From Akkermansiaceae bacterium UBA4589 (GTDB lineage Bacteria; Verrucomicrobiota; Verrucomicrobiia; Verrucomicrobiales; Akkermansiaceae), in NCBI GenBank assembly GCA_002387565.1, contig DGJT01000005.1:32099-96098 (forward strand): a stretch of 64,000 bases of DNA, written 5' to 3'. Positions 1 through 8,453 of the stretch are shown piece by piece; position 1 is the first letter of the stretch; each line of letters begins with the position of its first letter. Under the pieces are notes generated by a model that was given only the letters and a program-made list of their open reading frames with translations, was not told the origin of the DNA and did no database searches. The translations under genes were made by a program, and so were the position numbers.

Positions 1-111
1 ATCGCCATCCATAAAATTCATATTAGCTCGTTTAGCAAATAGTTTGCCGAAGGTTGTTTTGCCACAACCACTCACTCCCATAATAATGTAAATAGTGGAT
101 TTTTTTTTCAT
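1..111 (-). CDS. Gluconokinase-like kinase, 5' end only (cut by window edge)
   Basis: Only the first 37 codons lie in the window; the gene continues to the left of base 1. They encode a lysine-rich start, a beta strand and a P-loop (GVSGCGKTT, residues 12-20), then FMDGD at residues 33-37. A P-loop of the GVSGxGKST type followed about 15 residues later by a DGD motif is typical of the GntK/IdnK gluconate kinases, which phosphorylate gluconate to 6-phosphogluconate. Other small-molecule P-loop kinases, such as adenylylsulfate kinase, share part of this pattern, so the substrate is inferred. The start is the ATG at 109-111. The gene is divergent from the tmRNA gene. Confidence 0.7.
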   Translation of the reverse strand, partial: MKKKSTIYIIMGVSGCGKTTFGKLFAKRANMNFMDGD

Positions 112-199
112 AGTTTTTGTAGCAATAAAACGTAAGCTTTAAAGAAAATTAATTAGCTAAATTCAGGTGCCAAGTAAAGTAATATCCTATAAAATTATC

Positions 200-228
200 T
201 TGATATATGGGCTTATTTCCTATTTATT
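200..228 (+). promoter_or_regulatory. Possible sigma70-type promoter of ssrA
   Basis: TTGATA at 200-205 and an A/T-rich hexamer TTTATT at 223-228 are separated by 17 bases. Transcription would start roughly 10-20 bases before the mature tmRNA 5' end, which is consistent with RNase P trimming. The -10 match is weak, so this is only a suggestion. Confidence 0.25.
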
Positions 229-252
229 AACTGTCCAACCTCTTTTTTAGGA

Positions 253-611
253 GGGGGTGTACTGGTTTCGACTAGTGTATTGTAACCTTGGTTGCATGTG
301 GAGGTTAATCGGTTGGCCTCCTAAAAAGCCGATTAAAACATAATTGCAGATTCTAACGAATTAGCTCTCGCTGCTTAATTGTTCAGCGATGCTCTGCCTA
401 AGGTGTCTACGCTTAGGTTAGAGTATTATATTAGTAGACTTAATCACCTATCGGGTAGCCGGATAGAATGATGACATTCCACAGGTTAATCGGAGATCAC
501 AAGCTGTTTGCTAGCGACCTATCTCTTAAAGCAACTATAGCAGACTAAACATGTAGTAGCTAAGGGGCTCAAGCATTTAGGACAGGGGTTCGATTCCCCT
601 CACCTCCACCA
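253..611 (+). ncRNA. ssrA: Transfer-messenger RNA (tmRNA), SsrA
   Basis: tmRNA rescues ribosomes stalled on broken messages by acting as alanyl-tRNA and then as a template for a degradation tag. The 5' arm GGGGGUG (253-259) pairs with CACCUCC before the terminal ACCA (ends 611). The third base pair of this acceptor stem is G-U, the alanine identity element. The T-arm with GGTTCGATTCC lies at about 587-597. The resume codon GCA at 346 opens a tag frame reading ADSNELALAA and stopping at TAA 376-378; the tag ends in the usual hydrophobic LAA-type degron. The length of about 359 nt and the encoded CCA fit the standard one-piece form. The 3' end of this gene is a common integration site, but no attachment-site duplicate was seen in the window. 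Confidence 0.95.
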
Positions 612-638
612 AAAAATAACGTTTTCACTTCATTTATT

Positions 639-1238
639 ATGTCACAAGAATCAGTTCAACGTGGAGCTACTGTTTTTTCTAATATTTGTGCGGCCTGTCA
701 TCAACCACATGGAAGAGGCATGAAAGGAAGCATTCCTCCATTAGATGGTTCAGAGTGGCTGAATGCCAAAGTTAAAGGCATACCTGTATCTATTCTGCTA
801 AAAGGTCTTGAAGGGCCGATTACTGTCAAAGGAGAAAAATTTGATAATGTAATGCCCTCTAAAGCTACTTTGTCAGACCAGCAAATTGCTGACGTTTTAA
901 CCTATGCGCGCAAGCAGTGGTCGAACAATAGCTCTCCTATTACCGCCGAGTACGTAACTCAAGTCAGAGCCTCTTTAGTAAATCGTAAAAAGCCATGGAC
1001 ATCTCAAGAGCTGAAATCTATGGTAGGAGGCAAAATTGAAAAGGAAGAACAAAATAGCTCGCCGTTTTCTTATAAAGCCCCAACTACTCTTGAGGTCGTT
1101 AATAAAGCTGATGCATTGCAAGCTTCAACTATAGCTCAAATGACCCCTCAGGTGCCTCAATCTGAGTCTTCATTTCTATTTATAGCAGTAGTGATGATTG
1201 GTCTTATGAAGCATATTCATAGAGAGAGACACAAATAA
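639..1238 (+). CDS. c-type cytochrome domain protein without signal peptide
   Basis: The 199-residue product carries one c-heme site, CAACH, at residues 17-21. A Met-bearing segment around NVMPSKATLSDQQIADV follows as the likely sixth ligand region. The pattern RGATVFSNICAACHQPHGRG resembles the heme domain found at the C-terminus of PVC-group dehydrogenase and azurin-fusion proteins. A hydrophobic helix followed by basic residues closes the protein (about 178-199). It is odd that no N-terminal export signal exists, although heme attachment occurs outside the cytoplasmic membrane. The frame is closed by TAA at 561-563 inside the tmRNA gene and has no ATG, GTG or TTG before 639. The gene may therefore be a 3' remnant of a longer one. 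It starts 28 bases after tmRNA. Confidence 0.75.
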   Translation: MSQESVQRGATVFSNICAACHQPHGRGMKGSIPPLDGSEWLNAKVKGIPVSILLKGLEGPITVKGEKFDNVMPSKATLSDQQIADVLTYARKQWSNNSSPITAEYVTQVRASLVNRKKPWTSQELKSMVGGKIEKEEQNSSPFSYKAPTTLEVVNKADALQASTIAQMTPQVPQSESSFLFIAVVMIGLMKHIHRERHK

Positions 1239-1336
1239 GTCTTTTAAAGTTTGAAGATTTTTTCGGAATCTGCTTAGATTCTTTATCTTTATTTATTGAA
1301 AAATAAATAATTAAGCATGAAGACTTTTTATTTATA

Positions 1337-3001
1337 ATGGCAACGTATCAAAATCAGGACTTTATTTTCGGTCAATTAGTTCAAGCGGGCTATCTAAGCG
1401 CTGAAGCAGTTGAGGCAGTATCAGGTTCAGCAAACCCTCTGGCTAATATTGTTTTGGGAGGACATTTAAATTCACGCGATCTCGCTTACTGGATTGCCCA
1501 AATTGCTGGTGTTGATTTTTATGAAATTAGCGAGTATAAAGTTCCCGATAATGTTGAAGAATTGATTTCAGGAGAACTAGCACATCGCTATCATGTTCTT
1601 CCGATAGAAAAAGATGATTTTGGATTAAAAATCGCTCTTGCTGACCCTTTTGACTTAGAGCTTATTGATAATCTTGCTCATACTTTAGGAGAGGAGTTGA
1701 CCGCTTTAGTAGTTGATCCAGAAGCCCTGGAGGCCAAAATTGCCGTTGCCTACCCTAAATATGAGGAGGAAGAAGACATTAGCCAATTAAAAATGGCTGA
1801 CATCATGGCGAATTTAAGCGCAGAGGATGCAGAAGATGCCCCAGTGATTCTACTTGTTGAGCAAATGCTCTTAGATGCTATTAATATGAGCGCCAGTGAT
1901 ATTCATATTGAGCCTATGGAGACGAACTTGGTGATCCGTTTTCGTGTCGACGGTAAGCTCATAGTGGTGGCGCAACACCCTAAGAAGCTTTTGCCATCTA
2001 TCATTGCCCGTATTAAAGTGATGACGGGCACTATGAGTATTGCAGAAAAACGCATACCACAAGATGGCCGTATCCAAACTAATAAAGCGAACAAAACTTT
2101 AGATTTAAGGGTTTCTAGCGTGCCTAGTAATCATGGCGAAAGTATAGTGATGAGGGTATTAGATAAAAGCGCCTTAACTCTCGGGCTTAGTCAACTAGGC
2201 TTCCTTTCTGATGATGAAGCCACCTTTAAACGTTTAATGCGCTTACCTGATGGAGTCATTTTGGTGACAGGCCCAACAGGTTCTGGTAAATCAACGACAC
2301 TGTATGGTTGTTTGAATTTGGTTAATAAGCCGGATTGCAAAATTATCACGGCTGAAGATCCAGTTGAATATGAAATGCCAGGTATTAATCAGGTTATGGT
2401 GAGACCTGATATTGGCATGACATTTGCTGCTGCATTGCGCTCCATGCTTAGACAAGCGCCTAATATTATTATGGTAGGTGAAATTAGGGATGAAGAGACG
2501 GCAACCATCGCCATTAACGCTGCACTTACGGGTCACTTGGTGCTTTCTACTTTGCATACTAATGATGCTCCTAGTGCTGTAGCTCGCCTTTCTCATATTG
2601 GAGTTAAAAAATTCCTCATTGCCTCAGCTGTGCGCGCTGTATTAGCGCAGCGTTTGGTAAGAAAAATTTGCCCATTCTGCCAAGAACCTTATGAGCTGAG
2701 TCAGCGTGAAATGCAAACATTCAATCTCGATGCATCACAACTGACAGGTAGTAATATTATGCATGGTGTAGGCTGTGATAAATGTTCACACTCAGGCTAT
2801 AAAGGGCGTGCAGGCGTATTTGAAATCTTTGAAATGACAGATGCTATTCGTCACTTTGTTAACCGTGACATCACCACGGATGAGCTAAGACACGAAGCAA
2901 AAGAGCTTGGCATGAGAACCATGCGTGAAGACGGCATTCGTAAAGTCCTATCTGGAATGACCACAGTGCAAGAGGTCTTATCTGTAACCGCTAACTATTA
3001 A
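1337..3001 (+). CDS. PilB/GspE-family assembly ATPase (first of two)
   Basis: This is a hexameric cytoplasmic ATPase that drives extension of a type IV pilus or a type II secretion pseudopilus. The 554 residues have an N-terminal GspE/MshEN-type domain (about 10-150) and a central domain with ASDIHIEP. The Walker A motif GPTGSGKST is at about 312-320, followed by an Asp/Walker B region with GEIRDEETA and a His-box STLHTND. Two CxxC pairs, at about 445/448 and 480/483, form the zinc site typical of GspE and PilB. The length matches PilB (about 560). A paralogue follows at 3230, separated by a 50-codon small frame. The start ATG follows a TTTATTTATA stretch with no Shine-Dalgarno motif. Whether it serves pili or secretion cannot be told from sequence alone. 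Confidence 0.93.
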   Translation: MATYQNQDFIFGQLVQAGYLSAEAVEAVSGSANPLANIVLGGHLNSRDLAYWIAQIAGVDFYEISEYKVPDNVEELISGELAHRYHVLPIEKDDFGLKIALADPFDLELIDNLAHTLGEELTALVVDPEALEAKIAVAYPKYEEEEDISQLKMADIMANLSAEDAEDAPVILLVEQMLLDAINMSASDIHIEPMETNLVIRFRVDGKLIVVAQHPKKLLPSIIARIKVMTGTMSIAEKRIPQDGRIQTNKANKTLDLRVSSVPSNHGESIVMRVLDKSALTLGLSQLGFLSDDEATFKRLMRLPDGVILVTGPTGSGKSTTLYGCLNLVNKPDCKIITAEDPVEYEMPGINQVMVRPDIGMTFAAALRSMLRQAPNIIMVGEIRDEETATIAINAALTGHLVLSTLHTNDAPSAVARLSHIGVKKFLIASAVRAVLAQRLVRKICPFCQEPYELSQREMQTFNLDASQLTGSNIMHGVGCDKCSHSGYKGRAGVFEIFEMTDAIRHFVNRDITTDELRHEAKELGMRTMREDGIRKVLSGMTTVQEVLSVTANY

Positions 3002-3049
3002 TCTATTAACTTATGGAGCTGTTGCAAGTCTCTAAATCATGAGAAAATA

Positions 3050-3202
3050 ATGAAATTTATTAAATACGACTTCGCTAACGCTCAAATTGATAAAAGTACA
3101 GAAGCTTCTTTTCACATAGGCGGCGTTTCTCCCTCATTAGGTATGGCAATACCTAATATCAGTCTAGCCTTGCCTATGAAAAAATTAGCGTTCAGCTCCT
3201 AA
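3050..3202 (+). CDS. Possible small protein, 50 residues, between the two ATPases
   Basis: An uninterrupted ATG-to-TAA frame of 50 codons sits in the 228-base gap between the two PilB/GspE genes, on the same strand. The product begins MKFIKYDFANAQ and ends KKLAFSS. It has no clear membrane helix or family match that I recognise. Its position inside the pilus/secretion gene pair is the main argument for it. A random frame of this length is also possible in A/T-rich DNA. Confidence 0.3.
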   Translation: MKFIKYDFANAQIDKSTEASFHIGGVSPSLGMAIPNISLALPMKKLAFSS

Positions 3203-3229
3203 TTCATAGCCTTACACCACCACCAAATT

Positions 3230-4903
3230 ATGATTGACGACCAAGATCTCTTAAATGCTTTAGTTCAACAAGGATTAATAAATCAAGGCCTTAGCGAAGA
3301 AATAGGCCGTGAAGTCTTTGCCAGTGGCAAAGACCCGATTAGTATTCTTGTTGATTTTCAAGTCATCAGTGAAGAAGCACAAGCATGGCAGGCGCTAGCA
3401 GAGCAGCTCCATGCTGAGTACTTAGATTTGAATACTTGGGAGGCTCCAGAAGCTATCCATACGCTTATGCCTGGTTCTTTAGCAAGGCTACATGGAGCTT
3501 TGCCTATCACGATTAGTGAGCGAGGGTTACATCTTGCTTTAGTTAACCCACTGAACCCTCAAACAATAGAAGATTTGCGCTTTGCGACAGGGCAAGAAAT
3601 TCAATTAATTATATCTGACCCTAAAGATATTAATGATAAAATCGAAGCTCATTTTGGTGGTGCGGAGCAAGCCATGATGGAGATTATGGGTCAATTAGCC
3701 TCGTCAGAGGGTATGGGTAATGAGGCTAATTTACAGGATCAAGTACAGTCAGCGCCTATTATTCGCTTCGTCGACCTTGTTTTACAAAGAGCCGTTGAGC
3801 TGAGAGCTTCCGATATTCACTTTGAGCCTTTCGAAGAAGAATTTAAATTACGTTACCGTGTAGATGGAGCGCTTTATGAAATGAGCCCACCAGCTCCTGA
3901 ACTCGCTTTACCTATTATATCAAGGGTTAAGGTCATGGCTAATTTAAATATTTCTGAGCGCCGCGTACCTCAAGATGGACGTATTGTGAAAAAAATAGGA
4001 GATAAGTCAGTAGAAATGAGGGTTTCTAGTTTGCCTACTCAACATGGTGAAAGTGTGGTACTTAGAGTGCTTGATCGTTCGGCTGTGAGCTTAGACCTGA
4101 ATGATTTGCGTTTACCACCTAATATACACGAGTATATTGTTGAAACAGTACAGAAACCTAATGGAATTTTTGTGGTCACAGGCCCAACAGGAGCAGGTAA
4201 AACCACCACTCTTTATGCTGCGTTACAAGAAATCAATAACGAAGATTGCAAAATCCTCACGGCAGAAGACCCAGTCGAATATGACATGGATGGTATTGTA
4301 CAAATTCCTATTAATGAAGCTATTGGGCTTGATTTTCCGCGTGTCCTAAGAGCTTTTCTACGTCAAGACCCTGATAAAATAATGGTGGGGGAGATGCGTG
4401 ACTTGGATACAGCTCAAATCGCTATTCAAGCTGCGCTTACGGGTCACTTGGTAATTTCTACTTTACATACCAATGATGCTCCAGGTGCTGTAACTCGTCT
4501 CTTTGATATGGGTGTAGAACCTTTCCTTGTGGCGGCCTCAGTAGAAGGTATTTTAGCTCAGCGCCTAGTAAGAACTATTTGTGCTGAATGTCGAGCTATG
4601 TATGAACCAAGCGAAGCTATTTTAGAACAACTAGGACTCTCTGCTTACGAAATTGGTAATAAAGAATTTTATACAGGTGAGGGTTGTGTTAGCTGTGGCC
4701 AGTCAGGCTACAAAGGCCGTAAAGGTTTGTACGAACTCTTTGATATTAGTGAGCCTATTCGTGATTTGATTAACGAGAGTGCGCCTAGTGTGGTTCTTAA
4801 GCAAAAGGCCATAGAATTAGGTATGTCCACACTAAGAGAGGACGGACTAGCTAATATCTATGCAGGTCACACTACGGTAGAAGAGGTGCTTAAGTACACT
4901 TAG
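3230..4903 (+). CDS. PilB/GspE-family assembly ATPase (second of two)
   Basis: This paralogue of the preceding gene has 557 residues and the same order of parts: an N-terminal GspE-type domain, ASDIHFEP, and Walker A GPTGAGKTT at about 318-326. It also has GEMRDLDTAQ, STLHTND, and a zinc site from two CxxC pairs at about 451/454 and 486/489. It differs at Walker A (GAGKTT rather than GSGKST) and at the Asp-box arginine motif (GEMRD rather than GEIRD). The two genes are therefore long-diverged copies, perhaps one for pili and one for secretion. No Shine-Dalgarno motif precedes the ATG; the context is CCACCAAATTATG. The next gene is convergent. Confidence 0.93.
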   Translation: MIDDQDLLNALVQQGLINQGLSEEIGREVFASGKDPISILVDFQVISEEAQAWQALAEQLHAEYLDLNTWEAPEAIHTLMPGSLARLHGALPITISERGLHLALVNPLNPQTIEDLRFATGQEIQLIISDPKDINDKIEAHFGGAEQAMMEIMGQLASSEGMGNEANLQDQVQSAPIIRFVDLVLQRAVELRASDIHFEPFEEEFKLRYRVDGALYEMSPPAPELALPIISRVKVMANLNISERRVPQDGRIVKKIGDKSVEMRVSSLPTQHGESVVLRVLDRSAVSLDLNDLRLPPNIHEYIVETVQKPNGIFVVTGPTGAGKTTTLYAALQEINNEDCKILTAEDPVEYDMDGIVQIPINEAIGLDFPRVLRAFLRQDPDKIMVGEMRDLDTAQIAIQAALTGHLVISTLHTNDAPGAVTRLFDMGVEPFLVAASVEGILAQRLVRTICAECRAMYEPSEAILEQLGLSAYEIGNKEFYTGEGCVSCGQSGYKGRKGLYELFDISEPIRDLINESAPSVVLKQKAIELGMSTLREDGLANIYAGHTTVEEVLKYT

Positions 4904-4925
4904 GAATAGTTATTATTCACACAGT

Positions 4926-5330
4926 TTAGCTCTTTGGTTCCTCCAATGAGCCCAGTTGATGTTGATCGGCTAATTGCTGGAGTCTTGCGCCAATCTCTTC
5001 TTCATCTAAGAGATTGAGGAGCTGAATAGCGTCATGCAAAATAGTTAACTCTTGATGCGAGTAGTAACGGAAATCTTGTTTTTCTGATTCTTGAGGGTTG
5101 GCATCATGGAACTGGCGAGAAAGCTCTAGGCAAAAGTTGCGCAATTTTTGCTGTGTAACGTTATGCGGAACCACACAGATGAAGTCCTCCCATTTGTAAT
5201 CTAAAGCACGCTTAATTTTATGATTACGGGCTGCGGATACATACTCTAGGAGAAAATCTCGCGTCTTAATCCTATCAAAATGATTTTTTGGTTTATAAAA
5301 AAGCTCAAAGATTTGTTTTGCTCCCAACAT
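4926..5330 (-). CDS. Unrecognised soluble protein, 134 residues
   Basis: I do not recognise a family. The product is hydrophilic and charged, without signal peptide or membrane helix. It has predicted helical stretches such as LDEEEIGARLQQLADQH near the C-terminus and several aromatic residues in the middle (FRYYSHQEL). It is convergent with the second PilB/GspE gene, separated by 22 bases. It lies downstream of the sdh terminator, so it is probably transcribed from its own promoter between 5331 and 5420. The start ATG at 5328-5330 is the first in the frame. Confidence 0.6.
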   Translation of the reverse strand: MLGAKQIFELFYKPKNHFDRIKTRDFLLEYVSAARNHKIKRALDYKWEDFICVVPHNVTQQKLRNFCLELSRQFHDANPQESEKQDFRYYSHQELTILHDAIQLLNLLDEEEIGARLQQLADQHQLGSLEEPKS

Positions 5331-5420
5331 GGAAGATAGACTAAGTCAGAACTTTGTTGAGGTAAATAATAAATCAAAAAATCCTGTCGTTGCGTTACAA
5401 AATTAGCTTTTAAACTTAAA

Positions 5421-5450
5421 AATCCAGCACCTCTTACGAAGTGCTGGATT
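5421..5450 (-). terminator. Rho-independent terminator of the sdhCAB operon
   Basis: AATCCAGCAC (5421-5430) and GTGCTGGATT (5441-5450) form a perfect 10-bp stem around a 10-base loop. On the minus strand the stem is followed by TTTAAGTTTA, a usable U-rich tract. On the plus strand no T-run follows, so it serves the minus-strand sdh transcript. It lies beyond the duplicated sdhB tail. Confidence 0.85.
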
Positions 5451-5473
5451 AATAAAAGGCTAATCTAACCTAA

Positions 5474-5539
5474 ATTAAATAGTCTTAACTCCTTCTTTAA
5501 TAGAAGAACTGAGGTAATCTCTATTGAGCTTAGCGATAT
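5474..5539 (-). repeat. Duplicated 3' end of sdhB (66 bp, one mismatch)
   Basis: This segment repeats 5610-5675, which encodes the last 20 sdhB codons with its stop plus a few bases beyond the stop. Only one base differs (5526 versus 5662). The two copies are in the same orientation, 136 bases apart, with about 70 bases of hairpin-forming DNA between them. The extra copy has no start codon and is not translated as part of sdhB. Confidence 0.9.
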
Positions 5540-5609
5540 AAGGGGGTCATTTGAGCCTCATTTATTCTGGCGAATAAAATTTCGGCTCTTATCAGCGTTA
5601 AAACTATTT
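5540..5609 (-). repeat. Hairpin-bearing insert between the sdhB tail copies
   Basis: Nested inverted repeats are visible: GAGCC (5553-5557) with GGCTC (5584-5588), and inside them TTTATTC (5561-5567) with GAATAAA (5572-5578) around TGGC. Read on the minus strand the block starts with the core GCTGATAAGAG. The same core occurs in the larger hairpin clusters at 10107 and 63841, where another hairpin follows it. It may be a short member of the same dispersed family; this is an inference. Confidence 0.5.
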
Positions 5610-5610
5610 A

Positions 5611-6381
5611 TTAAATAGTCTTAACTCCTTCTTTAATAGAAGAACTGAGGTAATCTCTATTAAGCTTAGCGATATTGTCGACGCTGATTTCCTTAGGGCA
5701 GACGGCTTCGCATTCGTATTGGTTGGTACAGTTACCAAAGCCTTCGGCATCCATTTGAGCCACCATGCCAAGCACACGTTTTTTCTTCTCAGCTTGTCCT
5801 TGTGGGAGGTTATTGAGGTGAGCAGCTTTAGCAGAGACAAAGAGCATTGCAGAGGCGTTTTTACAGGCCGCAACACAAGCACCACAACCGATACAAGCTG
5901 CAGCAGCAAAAGCAGCGTCAGCTAATTCCTTTTCAATGGGAAGGCTGTTAGCATCTACAGCTGAACCAGTGCGGATATCCACAAAACCACCTGCTTGGAT
6001 GACTCTATCCATGGCTGATCTATCAACCATAAGGTCTTTGAGCACAGGGAAAGCATTAGCACGGAATGGCTCAATCCAAATCGTGTCACCATTGCTAAAT
6101 GAGCGCATATGAAGTTGGCACGTAGTGACGGCTTGTTCTACACCGTGAGCCACGCCATTGATGTTGAGTGAGCAAGCTCCACAGATGCCTTCGCGGCAGT
6201 CGTGGTCAAAATGAATGACATCCTTGCCTTCGGCAATGAGCTCTTCGTTGACGATATCGAGCATTTCTAGAAAAGAAGCGCTAGTTGGGATGTTGTCAGC
6301 TTGGATGGTTTCAATTTTACCTTTGTGTTCGGTGCTTTCTTGTTTCCAGACTTTGAGCGTAACGTTGATTGTTTCAGCCAT
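5611..6381 (-). CDS. sdhB: Succinate dehydrogenase/fumarate reductase iron-sulfur subunit
   Basis: SdhB passes electrons from the flavoprotein to the membrane quinone site through three Fe-S clusters. All ligands are visible in the 256 residues: C62, C67, C70 and C88 for [2Fe-2S]; C163, C166, C169 and C173 for [4Fe-4S]; and C218, C224 and C228 with the remaining cysteine positions for [3Fe-4S]. The longer spacing and the gene order C-A-B are those of the B-type enzymes known from Bacillus, epsilonproteobacteria and Bacteroidetes. The gene starts 51 bases after sdhA. Its last 20 codons are present again downstream (5474-5539). The ATG is preceded by AAAAAATATT with no Shine-Dalgarno motif. Confidence 0.96.
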   Translation of the reverse strand: MAETINVTLKVWKQESTEHKGKIETIQADNIPTSASFLEMLDIVNEELIAEGKDVIHFDHDCREGICGACSLNINGVAHGVEQAVTTCQLHMRSFSNGDTIWIEPFRANAFPVLKDLMVDRSAMDRVIQAGGFVDIRTGSAVDANSLPIEKELADAAFAAAACIGCGACVAACKNASAMLFVSAKAAHLNNLPQGQAEKKKRVLGMVAQMDAEGFGNCTNQYECEAVCPKEISVDNIAKLNRDYLSSSIKEGVKTI

Positions 6382-6432
6382 AATATTTTTTATTTAAAGT
6401 GGATATATAAGTGGTCAGTAAATGTTCGGTGT

Positions 6433-8412
6433 TTATTGGTAACTACGAATAGATGGTTTAACTTCTTCAAAGACCAGCTCTTCTTTGTTCAAGCTAGGTT
6501 GAACGCCTTCACCTTGGTAACCCCAAGCAGCGACATAACCAAATTCGTCATCACGACGCTTGGCTTCACCTTCTTGAGTAGTTCCAGCTTGGACTTCTGG
6601 GTCAGCTTGGGTAAATTGGTGTTCAGCACGGAAATGGCCACCACACGATTCTTCACGATTAAGAGCGTCATGGCACATGACATCAGCAAATTCGATAAAG
6701 TCAGCAACACGTAGAGCTTTTTCAAGTTCTTTGTTCAGTTCACCTGCATGACCAGGAATACGTACATCTTCCCAGAAGGCTTTTCTGATTTCTGGAATTT
6801 TAGCGAGGGCTTCTTTGAGGCCCTCTTCGGTTCTTTCCATGCCGCACTTATCCCACATAAGGAGTCCGAGTTCACGGTGAATACTGTCCACACTGCGTGT
6901 TCCTTTAATACTTAAGATTTTTTCAATGCGTTCACGGCTTTCTGTGGCTGCTTTTTCAAATTCTGGATGCTCAGTAGTCACTGTGCCTGGCTTTTGGCTT
7001 GCGAGGTAATTACCAAGAGTGACAGGAATCACAAAATAACCATCAGCAAGTCCTTGCATGAGAGCAGAAGCACCTAAACGGTTAGCTCCATGATCAGAGA
7101 AGTTCGCTTCTCCCAATACATGTAGTCCTGGAACATTACTCATGAGGTTGTAGTCTACCCAGAGACCACCCATGGTGTAGTGTACCGCAGGGTAGATGCG
7201 CATAGGGCTTTTGTAAGGGTCTTCACCTGTAATTTTAGCATACATTTGGAAGAGGTTTCCGTAACGAGCACGAATGGCGTCTTCGCCAAGGCGGTCGATA
7301 GAGTCAGCAAAGTCGAGATAAACACCTAAACCGCTAGCTCCTACGCCACGACCTTCGTCACAGACCTCTTTGGCAGCACGTGAAGCAATATCACGTGGGC
7401 AAAGGTTACCAAATGACGGGTATTTACGCTCAAGATAGTAATCTCTGTCTTCTTCAGCGATTTCTGCGGCTGGTTTACCACAGTCTTCAGCTTTTTTCGG
7501 TACCCAGATACGACCGTCATTACGTAGAGACTCAGACATGAGCGTCAATTTAGATTGGTAATCACCACTCACTGGAATACAGGTTGGATGAATTTGAGTG
7601 TAACAAGGGTTCGCCATGTAAGCGCCCTTTTTATAAGCCTTGAGAGCGGCAGTGACATTACAACCCATCGCATTGGTGGAAAGGAAGAAAACATTACCAT
7701 AACCACCTGTTGCAAGAATGACTGTATCAGCAGCATGACTGGTAATTTCACCAGTGACTAAGTTACGAGAGATAATGCCTTTGGCGTGGCCGTCGACTTT
7801 GACAATGTCGAGCATCTCTGTTCTAGGGTGCATAGTGACACCGCCTTTTGAGATTTCTTTTGAGAGAGCTTGGTAGGCGCCGATGAGGAGCTGTTGACCC
7901 GTTTGTCCTGCGGCATAGAAAGTACGAGATACTTGAGCCCCACCAAATGAACGGTTAGCTAAAAGACCTCCGTATTCACGAGCAAAAGGTACACCTTGAG
8001 CCACACATTGGTCAATAATCTGTGTAGAAATTTCTGCGAGACGATAGACATTGGCTTCGCGTGATCTAAAGTCACCACCTTTGATGGTGTCGTAGAAAAG
8101 ACGGTGCACGTTATCACCATCATTTTGGTAGTTTTTAGCTGCATTGATACCGCCTTGGGCTGCGATTGAGTGAGCACGACGCGCGCTATCTTGGTAGCAG
8201 AAACAGTCAACTTGGTAACCGAGTTCAGCAAGAGTAGCTGAGGCAGATGCTCCGGCAAGACCTGAACCTACAACAATCACTTTGTATTTACGCTTGTTAG
8301 CAGGGTTGATGAGTTTGGCGTTCGCTTTGTACTTAGACCATTTATCTGATAAAGGGCCTTCTGGGGCTTGGTGATGAGGTACGGTTGAATCAGCTTTGTA
8401 TGAAGACATCAT
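6433..8412 (-). CDS. sdhA: Succinate dehydrogenase/fumarate reductase flavoprotein subunit
   Basis: SdhA oxidises succinate to fumarate with covalently bound FAD on the cytoplasmic face of the membrane. The 659-residue product has the dinucleotide-binding GSGLAGASA at about 49-57. The FAD-attachment region HSIAAQGGINAA starts at H81. HPTCIPVSG and the active-site region with RIYPAVHYTMGG follow, and a capping C-terminal domain ends the protein. The length and the N-terminal extension fit B-type SdhA proteins. It lies 41 bases after sdhC and 51 before sdhB in a clear three-gene operon. Two consecutive ATG codons open the frame, and either could be used. Confidence 0.96.
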   Translation of the reverse strand: MMSSYKADSTVPHHQAPEGPLSDKWSKYKANAKLINPANKRKYKVIVVGSGLAGASASATLAELGYQVDCFCYQDSARRAHSIAAQGGINAAKNYQNDGDNVHRLFYDTIKGGDFRSREANVYRLAEISTQIIDQCVAQGVPFAREYGGLLANRSFGGAQVSRTFYAAGQTGQQLLIGAYQALSKEISKGGVTMHPRTEMLDIVKVDGHAKGIISRNLVTGEITSHAADTVILATGGYGNVFFLSTNAMGCNVTAALKAYKKGAYMANPCYTQIHPTCIPVSGDYQSKLTLMSESLRNDGRIWVPKKAEDCGKPAAEIAEEDRDYYLERKYPSFGNLCPRDIASRAAKEVCDEGRGVGASGLGVYLDFADSIDRLGEDAIRARYGNLFQMYAKITGEDPYKSPMRIYPAVHYTMGGLWVDYNLMSNVPGLHVLGEANFSDHGANRLGASALMQGLADGYFVIPVTLGNYLASQKPGTVTTEHPEFEKAATESRERIEKILSIKGTRSVDSIHRELGLLMWDKCGMERTEEGLKEALAKIPEIRKAFWEDVRIPGHAGELNKELEKALRVADFIEFADVMCHDALNREESCGGHFRAEHQFTQADPEVQAGTTQEGEAKRRDDEFGYVAAWGYQGEGVQPSLNKEELVFEEVKPSIRSYQ

Positions 8413-8453
8413 AATGTATGTTTTTTAAAAGTGAATAAATTAGCTGTAGAGGA

